64,000 nucleotides of DNA from Oscillospiraceae bacterium (GCA_017459865.1 JAFUCD010000004.1:72907-136906), one strand, 5' to 3'; positions 9,793 to 19,500 are shown, counted from the first letter of the stretch. Numbers and translations are program-made. The notes: generated from the sequence alone by a model not told the origin.

Positions 9793-10854
9793 ATGAAACA
9801 ACAAACGCGGCTTTCACAGGGCGTGCGCGACGCGCTGATCTCGGCGGGGATCTTTCTCGCGGCGACGGGCGTCTGCGCGCTGATGGCCCATATCCACGAC
9901 GACAACAACCCCTTTGCGCCGCAGGTGTTCACGCTGGCGGTCGTGCTCATCTCCTATTTCACGCGCAGCTATGTGCCGGGCATCGTCTGCTCTCTGCTGG
10001 GCGTGGTATGTGTGAACGTGCTGTTCACCTATCCGTTTTACCGGATGAATTTCACCGCGACGGGCTATCCGCTCACGTTTGCGGTGATGCTGTTCGTGTC
10101 CGTGCTCGTGAGCGCGCTCACGACGCGGGTAAGGCGCGAGGAGCAGCTGCGCTTTGAGATCGAAAAGGAAAAGCTGCGGGCGGGGCTGCTGCGCGCCGCG
10201 TCGCACGATCTGCGCACGCCGCTGACCGGAATCATCGGCTGCAGCTCCGCGATCCTGGAGCAGGACGCGCTCTCGGACGCGGAGGTGCGCGCGCTGGTCC
10301 GGGAGATCCGCACCAGCGCGCTGTGGCTGCGCCGCGTGACGGAAAACATCCTCTCCGTGACGCGCTTTCAGGAAGGCGTTGTGCTGCACACAGAGCCGGA
10401 GACCGTCGAGGAGGTGCTCGGCAGCGCGATCCGCAAGTTTCGCCGCAACACGGGCAGCACGCTCTCGGTCACGGTCGGGAGCGACACAGAGTTTTTGCTC
10501 GTGCCGATGGACGGACTGCTCATGGAGCAGGTCTTCATCAACCTGCTGGACAATGCGGCGCGCCACGCCGCGGGCGCGACGCGGGTCGCCGTCACGATGG
10601 CACGGGACCGTGACCGCGCGGTGATCACGTTTGCGGACGACGGCTGCGGGATCCCGCCGGAGCGGCGCGGCACGCTTTTTGAGCCCGGCGCGCCCAGCAC
10701 ATCGGCTGACGGCGGCATGGGCATCGGGCTGAGCGTATGCCGCGCTATCGTCGAGGCGCACGGCGGTACGATCGGGCTTGCAGCTTCGGCAGACGGCGCA
10801 AGCTTTGTGATCCGTCTGCCGCTGGACACGTTGGAAAAGGAGGAGACAGAATGA
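9793..10854 (+). CDS. KdpD-like sensor histidine kinase (short form)
   Basis: 353 residues. A compact DUF4118-type membrane domain with three to four hydrophobic segments (about residues 16-110) is followed by a HisKA domain with the phospho-acceptor His138 in ASHDLRTPLTG. A HATPase domain follows (NLLDNAARHA, FADDGCGIP, MGIGLSVCRAIVEAHGG). It corresponds to the C-terminal half of KdpD: the N-terminal KdpD and USP domains that sense K+ and c-di-AMP are missing. The start is fixed by GGGGAGGGG. Its stop overlaps the start of the response regulator (ATGA), so the pair is translationally coupled. No kdpFABC genes are nearby. Confidence 0.9.
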   Translation: MKQQTRLSQGVRDALISAGIFLAATGVCALMAHIHDDNNPFAPQVFTLAVVLISYFTRSYVPGIVCSLLGVVCVNVLFTYPFYRMNFTATGYPLTFAVMLFVSVLVSALTTRVRREEQLRFEIEKEKLRAGLLRAASHDLRTPLTGIIGCSSAILEQDALSDAEVRALVREIRTSALWLRRVTENILSVTRFQEGVVLHTEPETVEEVLGSAIRKFRRNTGSTLSVTVGSDTEFLLVPMDGLLMEQVFINLLDNAARHAAGATRVAVTMARDRDRAVITFADDGCGIPPERRGTLFEPGAPSTSADGGMGIGLSVCRAIVEAHGGTIGLAASADGASFVIRLPLDTLEKEETE

Positions 10855-11555
10855 TCCGGGACAAGGTTCTCGTCATTGAAGACGACACGGCGATCCGCCA
10901 GTATCTGAAAACGACGCTGCACGCCCATGGATATGACGTTTTGCTGGCGGAGACCGGCAGAAGCGCCATGCAGACGATCACCTCCCATTGTCCGGATGTG
11001 ATCCTGCTGGATCTCGGGCTGCCGGACACGGACGGAGGCGAGATCATTCGTTCCGTGCGCGCATGGTCGCGCACGCCGATCGTGGTCATCTCCGCGCGCG
11101 ACACAGAGCTTGACAAGGCGAAGGCGCTGGACATGGGCGCGGACGATTATCTGACCAAGCCCTTCGGGACGGTGGAGCTGCTGGCGCGTATCCGGACGGC
11201 GCTGCGCCACACATGCACCGCCGTCGAGGACGAGGGACTCGCCCTGACGGGCTTCTATCGGGTCCGGGATCTCGCGATCGACTATAAGCGCCATCGCGTC
11301 ACACGCGCCGGCGAGGAGATCCGGCTCACGCCGAACGAGTTTCGCATCGTGGCGCTGCTCGGCAGGCACGCGGGACAGGTGCTCACCTATCAGACCATCA
11401 TGCGGGAGATCTGGGGACCCGCCGCCGTGGGCGACAACAAGGTCCTGCGCGTGCACATGGCGAACATCCGCCGCAAGCTGGAGCGCACGCCCTCCGAGCC
11501 GGAATACATCTTCACGGAGCTCGGCGTTGGTTACCGCATGGCGGAGGAGGAATAA
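10851..11555 (+). CDS. OmpR/KdpE-like response regulator
   Basis: 234 residues: a receiver domain with acidic pair Asp11/Asp12, phospho-acceptor Asp54 (ILLDLGLPD) and Lys103 (LTKPF), then an OmpR winged helix (LTPNEFRIVALLGRHAG, DNKVLRVHMANIRRKLE). The spacing and sequence are closest to KdpE. It is coupled by a 4-bp overlap to the sensor gene. Target genes are unknown; the sodium symporter upstream is a plausible one, but no shared operator is evident. Repeat copy C follows 10 bp after the stop. Confidence 0.92.
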   Translation: MIRDKVLVIEDDTAIRQYLKTTLHAHGYDVLLAETGRSAMQTITSHCPDVILLDLGLPDTDGGEIIRSVRAWSRTPIVVISARDTELDKAKALDMGADDYLTKPFGTVELLARIRTALRHTCTAVEDEGLALTGFYRVRDLAIDYKRHRVTRAGEEIRLTPNEFRIVALLGRHAGQVLTYQTIMREIWGPAAVGDNKVLRVHMANIRRKLERTPSEPEYIFTELGVGYRMAEEE

Positions 11556-11565
11556 AAAGAATATC

Positions 11566-11638
11566 GGCGCGGTGTGGGCACCGCGCCCTACAGGGAAAGC
11601 AGATCCTTCTCCGTAGGGCGCGATGCCCACATCGCGCC
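11566..11638. repeat. REP/BIME-like inverted repeat, copy C
   Basis: The left half 11566-11591 and the right half 11613-11638 are inverted relative to each other with a 21-base spacer, almost identical to copies B and E. It lies between the response-regulator gene and a convergent small membrane protein gene, and could act as a bidirectional transcript-end hairpin. Confidence 0.85.
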
Positions 11639-11665
11639 GTTTGGTTTTGCCAAAAAGACACGCTG

Positions 11666-11902
11666 TTATTCTTTCGGAAGCGCACGTCTGATCAGAAACA
11701 GCAATATGGTTACGGCGAATGAAATAAGACCGATCAGTTGGACCTGTCCGAGCGTGAGATCAATATGGAAAACGCGCAGAAATTTTTCATATCCGACAGA
11801 ACCGAACAATTCAAAAACAATCCCCGAAATACCAATAAGAAGCCAAGGGAGCGCTGCGATCATCATAAGTAATGTGACAACATGTTTTATGGTTTTTCGC
11901 AT
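11666..11902 (-). CDS. Small membrane protein, unrecognised
   Basis: 78 residues with two hydrophobic helices (about residues 8-30 and 49-70) and a basic C-terminus (IRRALPKE). The start at 11902 is supported by GGGAGG about 12 bases upstream on the minus strand; a longer frame exists upstream but runs into a repeat. I recognise no family. Its AT-richer codons differ from the surrounding core genes, and it lies between repeats C and D, so it may have travelled with them. Confidence 0.5.
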   Translation of the reverse strand: MRKTIKHVVTLLMMIAALPWLLIGISGIVFELFGSVGYEKFLRVFHIDLTLGQVQLIGLISFAVTILLFLIRRALPKE

Positions 11903-11922
11903 TTTATGAGACGCCTCCCATC

Positions 11923-12000
11923 CGTAGGGCGCGTGTGAAAAGACCCCAAATCTATGATTTGGTCGGTCGTTCCATGCGTAAGCTATGCCCACATCGCGCC
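11923..12000. repeat. REP/BIME-like half repeat interrupted by 52 bp (copy D)
   Basis: GTAGGGCGCG (11923-11932) and ATGCCCACATCGCGCC (11985-12000) are the two parts of the right-half repeat unit of copies B, C and E, split by 52 extra bases. The inserted piece contains its own inverted repeat (GACCcCAAATC...GATTTGGTC). The left half unit is absent. It ends 11 bp from the stop of the RAYT gene. Confidence 0.75.
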
Positions 12001-12011
12001 GTGTCTATGTA

Positions 12012-12476
12012 TTATATTTCCTCATAATACCGATCCAAAGCCCATTTGTCTGGGTTCAAATCGATATAATTCCAACAGTTCAGATAATCTTGCTCGTCCC
12101 GAATGATATGGTCGTGAAACGAGGTCTGCCAGAGCGGTTTTCCGACGGATTTTGTCACCAGCGTTTTGAAGGAACGAATCAAGCTTGAAATGTCGCGGCG
12201 GTCGGGATTTGATGCATCATCCAGAAGAAGCAGCAGATGAATGTGATTCGGCATAATCACATAGTTCTGCAGACCCGGTATACGCAGCGCGTGGCGCTCC
12301 GCGATTTGCCCAATGTTTGTTAAAGCGATTGTTGCGGGGACTGTCGCGCCGTCGCCGGGGACAACGCATGACAGAAGCGGTTTTCTGCCAGCTGTACAGA
12401 TCGTAATGAAGTAAGCGCCGTTTCTTGAATAATCATATCCGGGCAGGCGCAGATGTTTTCGGGAAGGTTTGTGCAT
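12012..12476 (-). CDS. REP-associated tyrosine transposase (RAYT, Y1_Tnp/IS200-like)
   Basis: 154 residues. The RAYT start motif RLPGYDYSRNGAYFITICTA, the HUH metal site NHIHLLL (His78, His80) and a C-terminal tyrosine region QDYLNCWNYIDLNPDKW are all present, so the fold and active site look intact. RAYTs are single-copy domesticated relatives of IS200/IS605 transposases that cut REP palindromes. Here the gene is bracketed by REP-like copies D (11 bp after the stop) and E (33 bp before the start), the arrangement called a REPtron. The start is the ATG at 12476, where homology begins; the frame extends 16 codons further upstream. Confidence 0.9.
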   Translation of the reverse strand: MHKPSRKHLRLPGYDYSRNGAYFITICTAGRKPLLSCVVPGDGATVPATIALTNIGQIAERHALRIPGLQNYVIMPNHIHLLLLLDDASNPDRRDISSLIRSFKTLVTKSVGKPLWQTSFHDHIIRDEQDYLNCWNYIDLNPDKWALDRYYEEI

Positions 12477-12508
12477 GAGGCATCTCCTTTGCGCTGCGTG
12501 CGAAAATC

Positions 12509-12580
12509 GGCGCGGTGTGGGCACCGCGCCCTACGATGGGGATAACCCTTTTTCGTAGGGCGCGATGCCCACATCGCGCC
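12509..12580. repeat. REP/BIME-like inverted repeat, copy E
   Basis: Inverted halves at 12509-12534 and 12555-12580 with a 20-base spacer. It lies between the RAYT start and the asnS stop, and is the copy whose flank (TTTCCCGCA, then the asnS end) reappears at 7866. Confidence 0.85.
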
Positions 12581-12594
12581 TTTCCCGCAATCGC

Positions 12595-13989
<1,395 letters not shown>

Positions 13990-14001
13990 GCTGTCACCTC
14001 A

Positions 14002-14889
14002 TTATACGATTATTTTCACTGCGGAGGGATGGTTCACCAGATGCACGACCTGGTGCGAGCCGCCGTCCTCCCCGTCCCGGGTCCAGGCGATCGGCTTGTC
14101 GAACGTGACGGTCAGATCCGCCGACTGCAGCAGGATCACGTTCACGCCGTCATATTTCTGCCCCAGCAGCCCGGAGGCGCTCCGGGTGAAGTCGGCAAAG
14201 CTCTTCGGCGTCGGCACGAGCAGGACCTCAAACTTGCCGTCCGAGAGGCTCACGAGATCCTTTTTCAGCTTTACGACGCCGGCGACGCGCGTGGAGTTCG
14301 ATACGCCGCCGTATAGGACGTCGCCCTCGACCGTGCCGCCCTCATAGTCGATGCGGACATGGATGCTCTCCAGCTTGGAAAGCGCCCCCGCCGCGTGCAG
14401 CATATAGGCCAGATAGCCCAGCGCCGCCTTTTCGTTCTGCGGGGTCGCGTAGCTCACCTCTGTGAACGCGCCGAAGGCCGCGACATAGGTGAAATACGCG
14501 TCGTTCTGGAACCCGCCGACGTCGAAGGGATGCGGCGTGCCCTGTGCGATGACCAGCGCCGCCTCGACCGTGTCCTTGGGCAGTCCCAGCGTGTTCGCCA
14601 CGTCGTTCGTGGAGCCCAGCGGGATATAGCCGAGCGGCGGCGGATCCGGGATCTGCATCAGGCCAGCGATGACCTCGCTGAGCGTGCCGTCGCCGCCGAT
14701 GCAGGCGATCGTGTCAAACTGCGGCGCAAACTCCGCCGCAAAGCGTGTGGCGTCGCCCTGCGCCTCGGTGAAAAACACCGTGGTGCGGTAGCCGCCCTCG
14801 CTGAAAATACGCATCACATCGCCGAAGCCGTCCTTATAGCGGGCCTTCCCGGCAACGGGATTTATGATGAGCATGAGTTTCTTTTTCAT
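14002..14889 (-). CDS. Diacylglycerol/lipid kinase (DagK/YegS family)
   Basis: 295 residues. The DAGK catalytic domain starts LMLIINPVAGKARYKDGF, followed by the nucleotide-binding IACIGGDGTLSEVIAGLM and LGYIPLGSTNDVANTLGLP. These are the hallmarks of soluble lipid kinases such as DgkB and YegS, which phosphorylate diacylglycerol or related lipids at the membrane. Length is normal for the family. It probably shares a transcript with asnS (12-bp gap). The exact lipid substrate is not decided. Confidence 0.92.
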   Translation of the reverse strand: MKKKLMLIINPVAGKARYKDGFGDVMRIFSEGGYRTTVFFTEAQGDATRFAAEFAPQFDTIACIGGDGTLSEVIAGLMQIPDPPPLGYIPLGSTNDVANTLGLPKDTVEAALVIAQGTPHPFDVGGFQNDAYFTYVAAFGAFTEVSYATPQNEKAALGYLAYMLHAAGALSKLESIHVRIDYEGGTVEGDVLYGGVSNSTRVAGVVKLKKDLVSLSDGKFEVLLVPTPKSFADFTRSASGLLGQKYDGVNVILLQSADLTVTFDKPIAWTRDGEDGGSHQVVHLVNHPSAVKIIV

Positions 14890-14966
14890 ATTGTGCTCCC
14901 TTTTGGGTTATCGTATGAAGCTGCCGACCGGATGGGTGCGGCGATCAGTTCCGTGTATCCCATAAC

Positions 14967-14998
14967 GAAAAAAGGCATGACCATGATGGCCATGCCTT
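14967..14998 (-). terminator. Terminator after rpsT
   Basis: AAGGCATG (14972-14979) pairs with CATGCCTT (14991-14998). On the minus strand the stem is followed by TTTTTTCG. An inner ATGGCCATCATGGT stretch can extend the hairpin. Confidence 0.75.
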
Positions 14999-15009
14999 GT
15001 ATTTCGAGA

Positions 15010-15273
15010 TCAGCCAAGCTGGTTCATCTTCTGCGCCATCGCGGATTTGCGGTGCGCGGCCTTGTTCTTGTGGATCAGACCCTTGGACGCAGCGCGGTCA
15101 ACAGCCTTGACAGCAACTTTATAGGTACTGACGGCGGCGTCATGATCGCCAGCGGCAACAGCGGCGTCAAACTTCTTCAGATCTGTTTTCAGCGCCGACT
15201 TCGCGGCCTTGTTGATCAGATTCTGACGCTTGGACTTGATGTCATTTTTCATCACAGACTTGATGTTCGGCAT
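15010..15273 (-). CDS. rpsT: 30S ribosomal protein S20
   Basis: 87 residues, typical S20: basic, all-helical, starting MPNIKSVMKNDIKSKRQNL, with KGLIHKNKAAHRKSAMAQ near the end. It binds 16S rRNA early in 30S assembly. It stands alone on the minus strand with its own terminator and is divergent from gpr, the usual rpsT-gpr neighbourhood of Clostridia and Bacilli. The shared gap 15274-15474 is AT-rich and must contain both promoters. Confidence 0.97.
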   Translation of the reverse strand: MPNIKSVMKNDIKSKRQNLINKAAKSALKTDLKKFDAAVAAGDHDAAVSTYKVAVKAVDRAASKGLIHKNKAAHRKSAMAQKMNQLG

Positions 15274-15474
15274 TTCCTAATCGTCACCTCCTACCATAAA
15301 GTATACAGTCAATTTCTGACTTGGCAGTATTCTGCATTTGTTGATACTATCACGAAAGCGCTGAAAAATCAAGTATTTTTTTCATTTTTTCTTGATTTTG
15401 TATACGCTTGTGTCTGCGGGAAAAACTGAACACAAGATGATGTGTTTTTTCGGCAATATGGAGGAGATTTTTCT

Positions 15475-16323
15475 ATGGACCATCCTGTTCGGACCGACCT
15501 TGCGGTCGAAGCGAGAGCCCTGCACGCGGCAGATGCCGCGCTCTCCGGCGTCACAGCGGAGGAAACGCTGCGCGACGGCTTTTCCGTAACCACGGTGCGG
15601 ATCACATCGGATGCAGGTTCAGATGTATTATGTAAACCAAAAGGCGTGTATCACACGGTCTCACTGGAGCCGGTGCTGCGCCGGGAGGACGATGCGTTTG
15701 CGCGTGCGGTCGGCGTGCTGTCCGTGCTTTTACGGCAAACGCTCCCCCTCTCGCCGGATATGACGGTTTTTGTTGTTGGGCTCGGCAACCGGGCGATCAC
15801 GCCGGATGCGGTCGGTCCTGTGTCAGCCGAGCAGATTCTGGCGACGCGGCATCTGCGGGAACAGCTTCCGGACTCGTTCGGCAAACTTCGCAGCGTTTCT
15901 GTTCTGGCGCCCGGTGTGCTGGGTATGACCGGCATAGAATCGGCAGAGATGGTTCGAACGCTCTGTAAACAGGTCGGCGCTGACGCGGTCGTTGTGATCG
16001 ACGCGCTTGCCTGCTCTGAGGCGGAGCGTCTGTGCCGCACGGTTCAGATCACCGACGCCGGGATCGTTCCCGGCTCCGGCGTTGGGAACGATCGCGCGGC
16101 GTTTGACCGGGACGGGCTCGGCGTTCCTGTGGCCGCGGTCGGTGTGCCGACGGTCATGGATGCCGGGATCGTCAGCGAGACGGACTCGTTGAACGGCCTG
16201 TTCATCACGCCGCGCGATATCGATGCTGTTGTGAAGGATTTTTCAAAAGTTGTGGCTTATGCGGTCAATCTCGCGCTGCAGCCCGAGCTCACGATCTCTG
16301 ATCTGGATCTTTTGCTCTCCTGA
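15475..16323 (+). CDS. gpr: Germination protease GPR (spore protease)
   Basis: 282 residues. GPR degrades the small acid-soluble proteins of the spore core during germination. The N-terminal RTDLAVEA resembles the propeptide cleavage region, and VVGLGNRAITPDAVGP plus the later PGVLGMTGIE and GNDRAAFD are family signatures. The ATG at 15475 follows GGAGGA and replaces an in-frame ATG 11 codons earlier. The length is short compared with Bacillus GPR (about 370 residues) but usual for Oscillospiraceae-like genomes. It marks the organism as coming from a sporulating lineage. Confidence 0.93.
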   Translation: MDHPVRTDLAVEARALHAADAALSGVTAEETLRDGFSVTTVRITSDAGSDVLCKPKGVYHTVSLEPVLRREDDAFARAVGVLSVLLRQTLPLSPDMTVFVVGLGNRAITPDAVGPVSAEQILATRHLREQLPDSFGKLRSVSVLAPGVLGMTGIESAEMVRTLCKQVGADAVVVIDALACSEAERLCRTVQITDAGIVPGSGVGNDRAAFDRDGLGVPVAAVGVPTVMDAGIVSETDSLNGLFITPRDIDAVVKDFSKVVAYAVNLALQPELTISDLDLLLS

Positions 16324-16326
16324 AGT

Positions 16327-16342
16327 TGTTTCACGTGAAACA
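16327..16342. promoter_or_regulatory. parS centromere site 1
   Basis: TGTTTCACGTGAAACA, an exact match to the 16-bp Spo0J/ParB binding site, 4 bp after the gpr stop. Confidence 0.95.
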
Positions 16343-16372
16343 TCCTCAGAAGAAGCTCGTTTCACGAAGGAT

Positions 16373-16388
16373 TGTTTCACGTGAAACA
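16373..16388. promoter_or_regulatory. parS centromere site 2
   Basis: A second exact TGTTTCACGTGAAACA, 46 bp from the first, centre to centre. A half-site GTTTCACGA lies between them at 16359-16367. Both sites lie upstream of parA and so can also seed ParB loading next to its own operon. Confidence 0.95.
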
Positions 16389-16403
16389 GCCCAGAAAGAC
16401 ATA

Positions 16404-16432
16404 TTGCAAAAAAAGAATATCCCTGTTATAAT
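16404..16432 (+). promoter_or_regulatory. Sigma-A promoter of parAB
   Basis: A -35 TTGCAA (16404-16409) and a consensus -10 TATAAT (16427-16432) with a 17-base spacer, 15 bp downstream of parS site 2. Confidence 0.7.
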
Positions 16433-16460
16433 GATGCCAACCATTTAACAGGAGATTATC

Positions 16461-17276
16461 ATGGCCAAAATCATTGCCGTGGCGAACCAAAAAGGCGGCG
16501 TGGGGAAAACGACGACCTGCGTCAATCTGACGTGCGCCATGAAGAAACGCGGCAAACGCGTTTTGCTGGTGGACTGCGACCCGCAGGGCAACAGCACCTC
16601 CGGCATGGGCGTGGACAAGCAGAGCACGCCGAACTGTTATGATATGATGATCAACGGCGCGGCCGCAGCCGACTGTATTCGCACCACGAAATGGGGCGAT
16701 GTGCTGCCCGCGAACGTGAACCTGTCCGGCTGTTCGGTAGAGCTGGTGCAGGTCCCGCAGCGGGAATATGTGATGAAAAACGCGATCTCAACGGTCGCGG
16801 ACCGGTATGATTATATCTTCATCGATTGCCCGCCGTCGCTGGAGCTGCTCACGATCAATGCGCTGACCTGCGCGACCGGGGTACTGATCCCGGTGCAATG
16901 CGAATATTACGCGCTGGAGGGCATCGCCGATCTGGTGCGCAGCATCAAAATGTGCAACCGCGGGCTGAACCCCGAGCTCGGGATCGAAGGCATCGTAATG
17001 ACGATGTACGACGGCCGCACCAAGCTTTCCGATCAGGTCGTGACCGAGGTGAGACGTTTTTTCGGCAAAAAGGTGTACAAGACCATGATCCCGCGCAACG
17101 TACGGCTCTCGGAGGCTCCGAGCCACAGGAAACCCGCGATCGCCTATGACAAGGAGTCGAAGGGCTCCCGCGCCTATCTCCATCTGGCGTCAGAGATAAT
17201 CAAGCGAGAGGAAAAGGCAGCCGAAAAGGCAAAAAAAGAGAAAGCCAAAGCGGAGGAAGCAGATGGCAAAGGATAA
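16461..17276 (+). CDS. parA: Chromosome-partitioning ATPase ParA (Soj)
   Basis: 271 residues. The deviant Walker A motif is in AVANQKGGVGKTTTCVNL, and Walker A' and B motifs are in RVLLVDCDPQGNSTSGM and YDYIFIDCPPSLELLT. There is no N-terminal HTH, so this is the chromosomal type Ib (Soj-like) form. It works with ParB and parS in origin segregation and in control of replication initiation. The C-terminal tail is very lysine- and glutamate-rich. The gene overlaps parB by 14 bp. Confidence 0.96.
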   Translation: MAKIIAVANQKGGVGKTTTCVNLTCAMKKRGKRVLLVDCDPQGNSTSGMGVDKQSTPNCYDMMINGAAAADCIRTTKWGDVLPANVNLSGCSVELVQVPQREYVMKNAISTVADRYDYIFIDCPPSLELLTINALTCATGVLIPVQCEYYALEGIADLVRSIKMCNRGLNPELGIEGIVMTMYDGRTKLSDQVVTEVRRFFGKKVYKTMIPRNVRLSEAPSHRKPAIAYDKESKGSRAYLHLASEIIKREEKAAEKAKKEKAKAEEADGKG

Positions 17277-18156
17277 GAAAAAAGGGCTCGGAATGGGTCT
17301 GGACGCGCTCTTCGGCGAGGAATTCGAAACGACCGCCGCAGAGGAAAAAGACACGACCGAGCTTCCGATCGCAAAGATCGAGCCGCGCGCCGATCAGCCG
17401 CGAAAGCATTTTGATGAGCAGGCGCTGCTGGACCTGAGCGAGTCCATAGAGAAGCATGGCTTGATCCAGCCCATTACAGTACGCCCGCTCGACAGCGGAT
17501 ACTATCAGATCATCGCAGGCGAACGACGATGGCGCGCCGCACGCAAGGCGGGGCTGGAGACCGTTCCGGTTCACATCATCACAGCCGACGAGCAAAAAGC
17601 CATGGAGATGGCGCTCGTCGAAAATCTGCAGCGCGAGGATCTGAATCCGATCGAAGAGGCGCTGGGCTATCAAACGCTGCAGAATGAATACGGCATGACA
17701 CAGGACGCCGTTGCGAAAACGGTGGGACGATCGCGACCAGCCATTGCAAACGCGCTGCGTCTGCTGGGTCTCAGCGAGCCTGTGCGGGAACTGGTCGAAT
17801 CCGGGATGCTGTCCGCCGGACACGCCCGCGCACTGCTGCCGCTGGAGGACAGCGAGCTGCAGCTGGAAGCGGCAAACGCAGTCATTGCCAAGGAGCTGTC
17901 CGTAAGAAGAACGGAGTCGCTTGCAGCAGAGCTCCTGAAGGAAAAAAAGGAGCCCGCGAAAAGCAAGCCGCCGGCCGTAGACTATCTCGGAGAGTGCGCG
18001 CGCGAGCTGGAGCAAACGCTCGGACGACGCGTCCGCATGACGCAGGGCAGAAAAGGCGGGCGCATCGAACTGGAATTTTATGATGCCGACGACCGCGAGG
18101 CGCTGCTCGAGGCGCTGAAGCAGCTGCCGCGGCTGACACGCAGATATGAAAAGTGA
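17263..18156 (+). CDS. parB: Chromosome-partitioning protein ParB (Spo0J)
   Basis: 297 residues. The N-terminal KKGLGMGLDALFGEE motif contacts ParA. The ParB/Srx CTPase-clamp domain has IEPRADQPRKHF and the CTP-binding GERRWRAARKAGL, and LVENLQREDLNPIEEA leads into the HTH that reads parS (QDAVAKTVGRSRPAIANALRLL). A C-terminal dimerisation domain follows. Two exact parS sites lie 0.9 kb upstream. This is a complete, functional-looking partition system, distinct from the shorter ParB-like proteins of the mobile elements. Confidence 0.96.
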   Translation: MAKDKKKGLGMGLDALFGEEFETTAAEEKDTTELPIAKIEPRADQPRKHFDEQALLDLSESIEKHGLIQPITVRPLDSGYYQIIAGERRWRAARKAGLETVPVHIITADEQKAMEMALVENLQREDLNPIEEALGYQTLQNEYGMTQDAVAKTVGRSRPAIANALRLLGLSEPVRELVESGMLSAGHARALLPLEDSELQLEAANAVIAKELSVRRTESLAAELLKEKKEPAKSKPPAVDYLGECARELEQTLGRRVRMTQGRKGGRIELEFYDADDREALLEALKQLPRLTRRYEK

Positions 18157-18192
18157 TACGCAAACTTGATATAGAGGAGATAAAACAGAAAC

Positions 18193-19500
18193 ATGATCGA
18201 CATTCGACTGATACGTGAGAATCCCGACCTGGTGCGGGAAAATATCAAAAAGAAATTTCAGGACGCCAAGCTGCCGCTGGTCGATGAGGTGCTGGAGCTG
18301 GACAAGGCCAACCGCGCCGCGATCAACGAGGCGTCGAATCTGCGGGCACAGCGCAACAGCCTATCCAAGCAGATCGGAAAGCTGATGGGACAGGCCAAAA
18401 AAGACCCCTCCAAGCTGGAGGAGGTCGAAGCCATCAAGGCGCAGGTTACCGCGCAGGCGGAGCGTCTCGCGGAGCTGGAAAAGGAAGAGGAAGCGCTGAA
18501 CGCGAAGATCCGCGATATCATGATGCGCATTCCGCAGATCATCGACGAATCCGTGCCGATCGGCCCGGATGACAGCCACAATGTCGAGGTACAGCGCTTC
18601 GGTGAGGCATCCGTACCGGACTTCCCGATCCCGTATCACACCGAGATCATGGAGTCCTTCGACGGCATCGATCTGGATGCGGCGCGCCGTGTCTCCGGCA
18701 ACGGATTTTATTATCTCATGGGCGATATCGCCCGGCTGCACGAGGGCGTGCTGGCATACGCCCGCGATTTTATGATCGACAAGGGCTTTACCTATGTGAT
18801 CCCGCCGTTCCTGATCCACGGCGCTGTCGTGGAGGGCGTCATGTCCTTCCCCGAAATGGACGCCATGATGTATAAGATCGAGGGAGAGGATCTCTATCTG
18901 ATCGGCACGTCCGAGCACTCCATGATCGGCAGATATATCGACCAGATCCTTCCCGAGAGCGCGCTGCCGCAGACGCTCACGAGCTACAGCCCCTGCTTCC
19001 GGAAGGAAAAGGGCGCGCACGGCATCGAGGAGCGCGGCGTCTACCGCATCCATCAGTTCGAAAAGCAGGAGATGGTGGTCGTCTGCAAGCCCGAGGACAG
19101 CATGTACTGGTACGAAAAGCTGTGGCGGAATTCCGTCGAGCTCTTCCGCAGCCTGGATATCCCGGTCCGCCAGCTGGAGTGCTGCTCCGGCGACCTTGCG
19201 GATCTGAAGGTGAAGAGCTGTGATATCGAGGCATGGAGCCCGCGCCAGCAGAAGTTCTTCGAGGTCTGCTCCTGCTCCAACCTCGGTGACGCGCAGGCCC
19301 GCCGCCTCCGCATCCGCATCAAGAGCGAGGACGGCAAGAATTATCTGGCGCATACCCTCAACAATACCTGCGTCGCCCCGCCGCGCATGCTGATTGCGTT
19401 CCTGGAGAACAACCTGCAGCCCGACGGCACCGTCCGAATCCCCGAGGTCCTGCGTCCCTACATGGGCGGCAAGGAAGTCCTCATCCCCAAGTCGAAATAA
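18193..19500 (+). CDS. serS: Seryl-tRNA synthetase
   Basis: 435 residues, the normal length. The N-terminal tRNA-binding coiled coil (about residues 30-105) is followed by the class II core: motif 2 CFRKEKGAHGIEERGVYRIHQFEKQEMV and motif 3 NNTCVAPPRMLIAFLENN. It charges tRNA-Ser and tRNA-Sec. It follows parB after 36 bp, with no obvious T-box leader in that short gap. A weak GCCG-AA-CGGC hairpin with five T's follows the stop at 19501-19515. Confidence 0.97.
   Translation: MIDIRLIRENPDLVRENIKKKFQDAKLPLVDEVLELDKANRAAINEASNLRAQRNSLSKQIGKLMGQAKKDPSKLEEVEAIKAQVTAQAERLAELEKEEEALNAKIRDIMMRIPQIIDESVPIGPDDSHNVEVQRFGEASVPDFPIPYHTEIMESFDGIDLDAARRVSGNGFYYLMGDIARLHEGVLAYARDFMIDKGFTYVIPPFLIHGAVVEGVMSFPEMDAMMYKIEGEDLYLIGTSEHSMIGRYIDQILPESALPQTLTSYSPCFRKEKGAHGIEERGVYRIHQFEKQEMVVVCKPEDSMYWYEKLWRNSVELFRSLDIPVRQLECCSGDLADLKVKSCDIEAWSPRQQKFFEVCSCSNLGDAQARRLRIRIKSEDGKNYLAHTLNNTCVAPPRMLIAFLENNLQPDGTVRIPEVLRPYMGGKEVLIPKSK

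Noticed and set aside
8072..9817. A 581-codon minus-strand frame over the symporter gene
   Set aside because: Translation is dominated by R, D, E and H with no domain; the plus-strand NSS motif shows which strand is coding.
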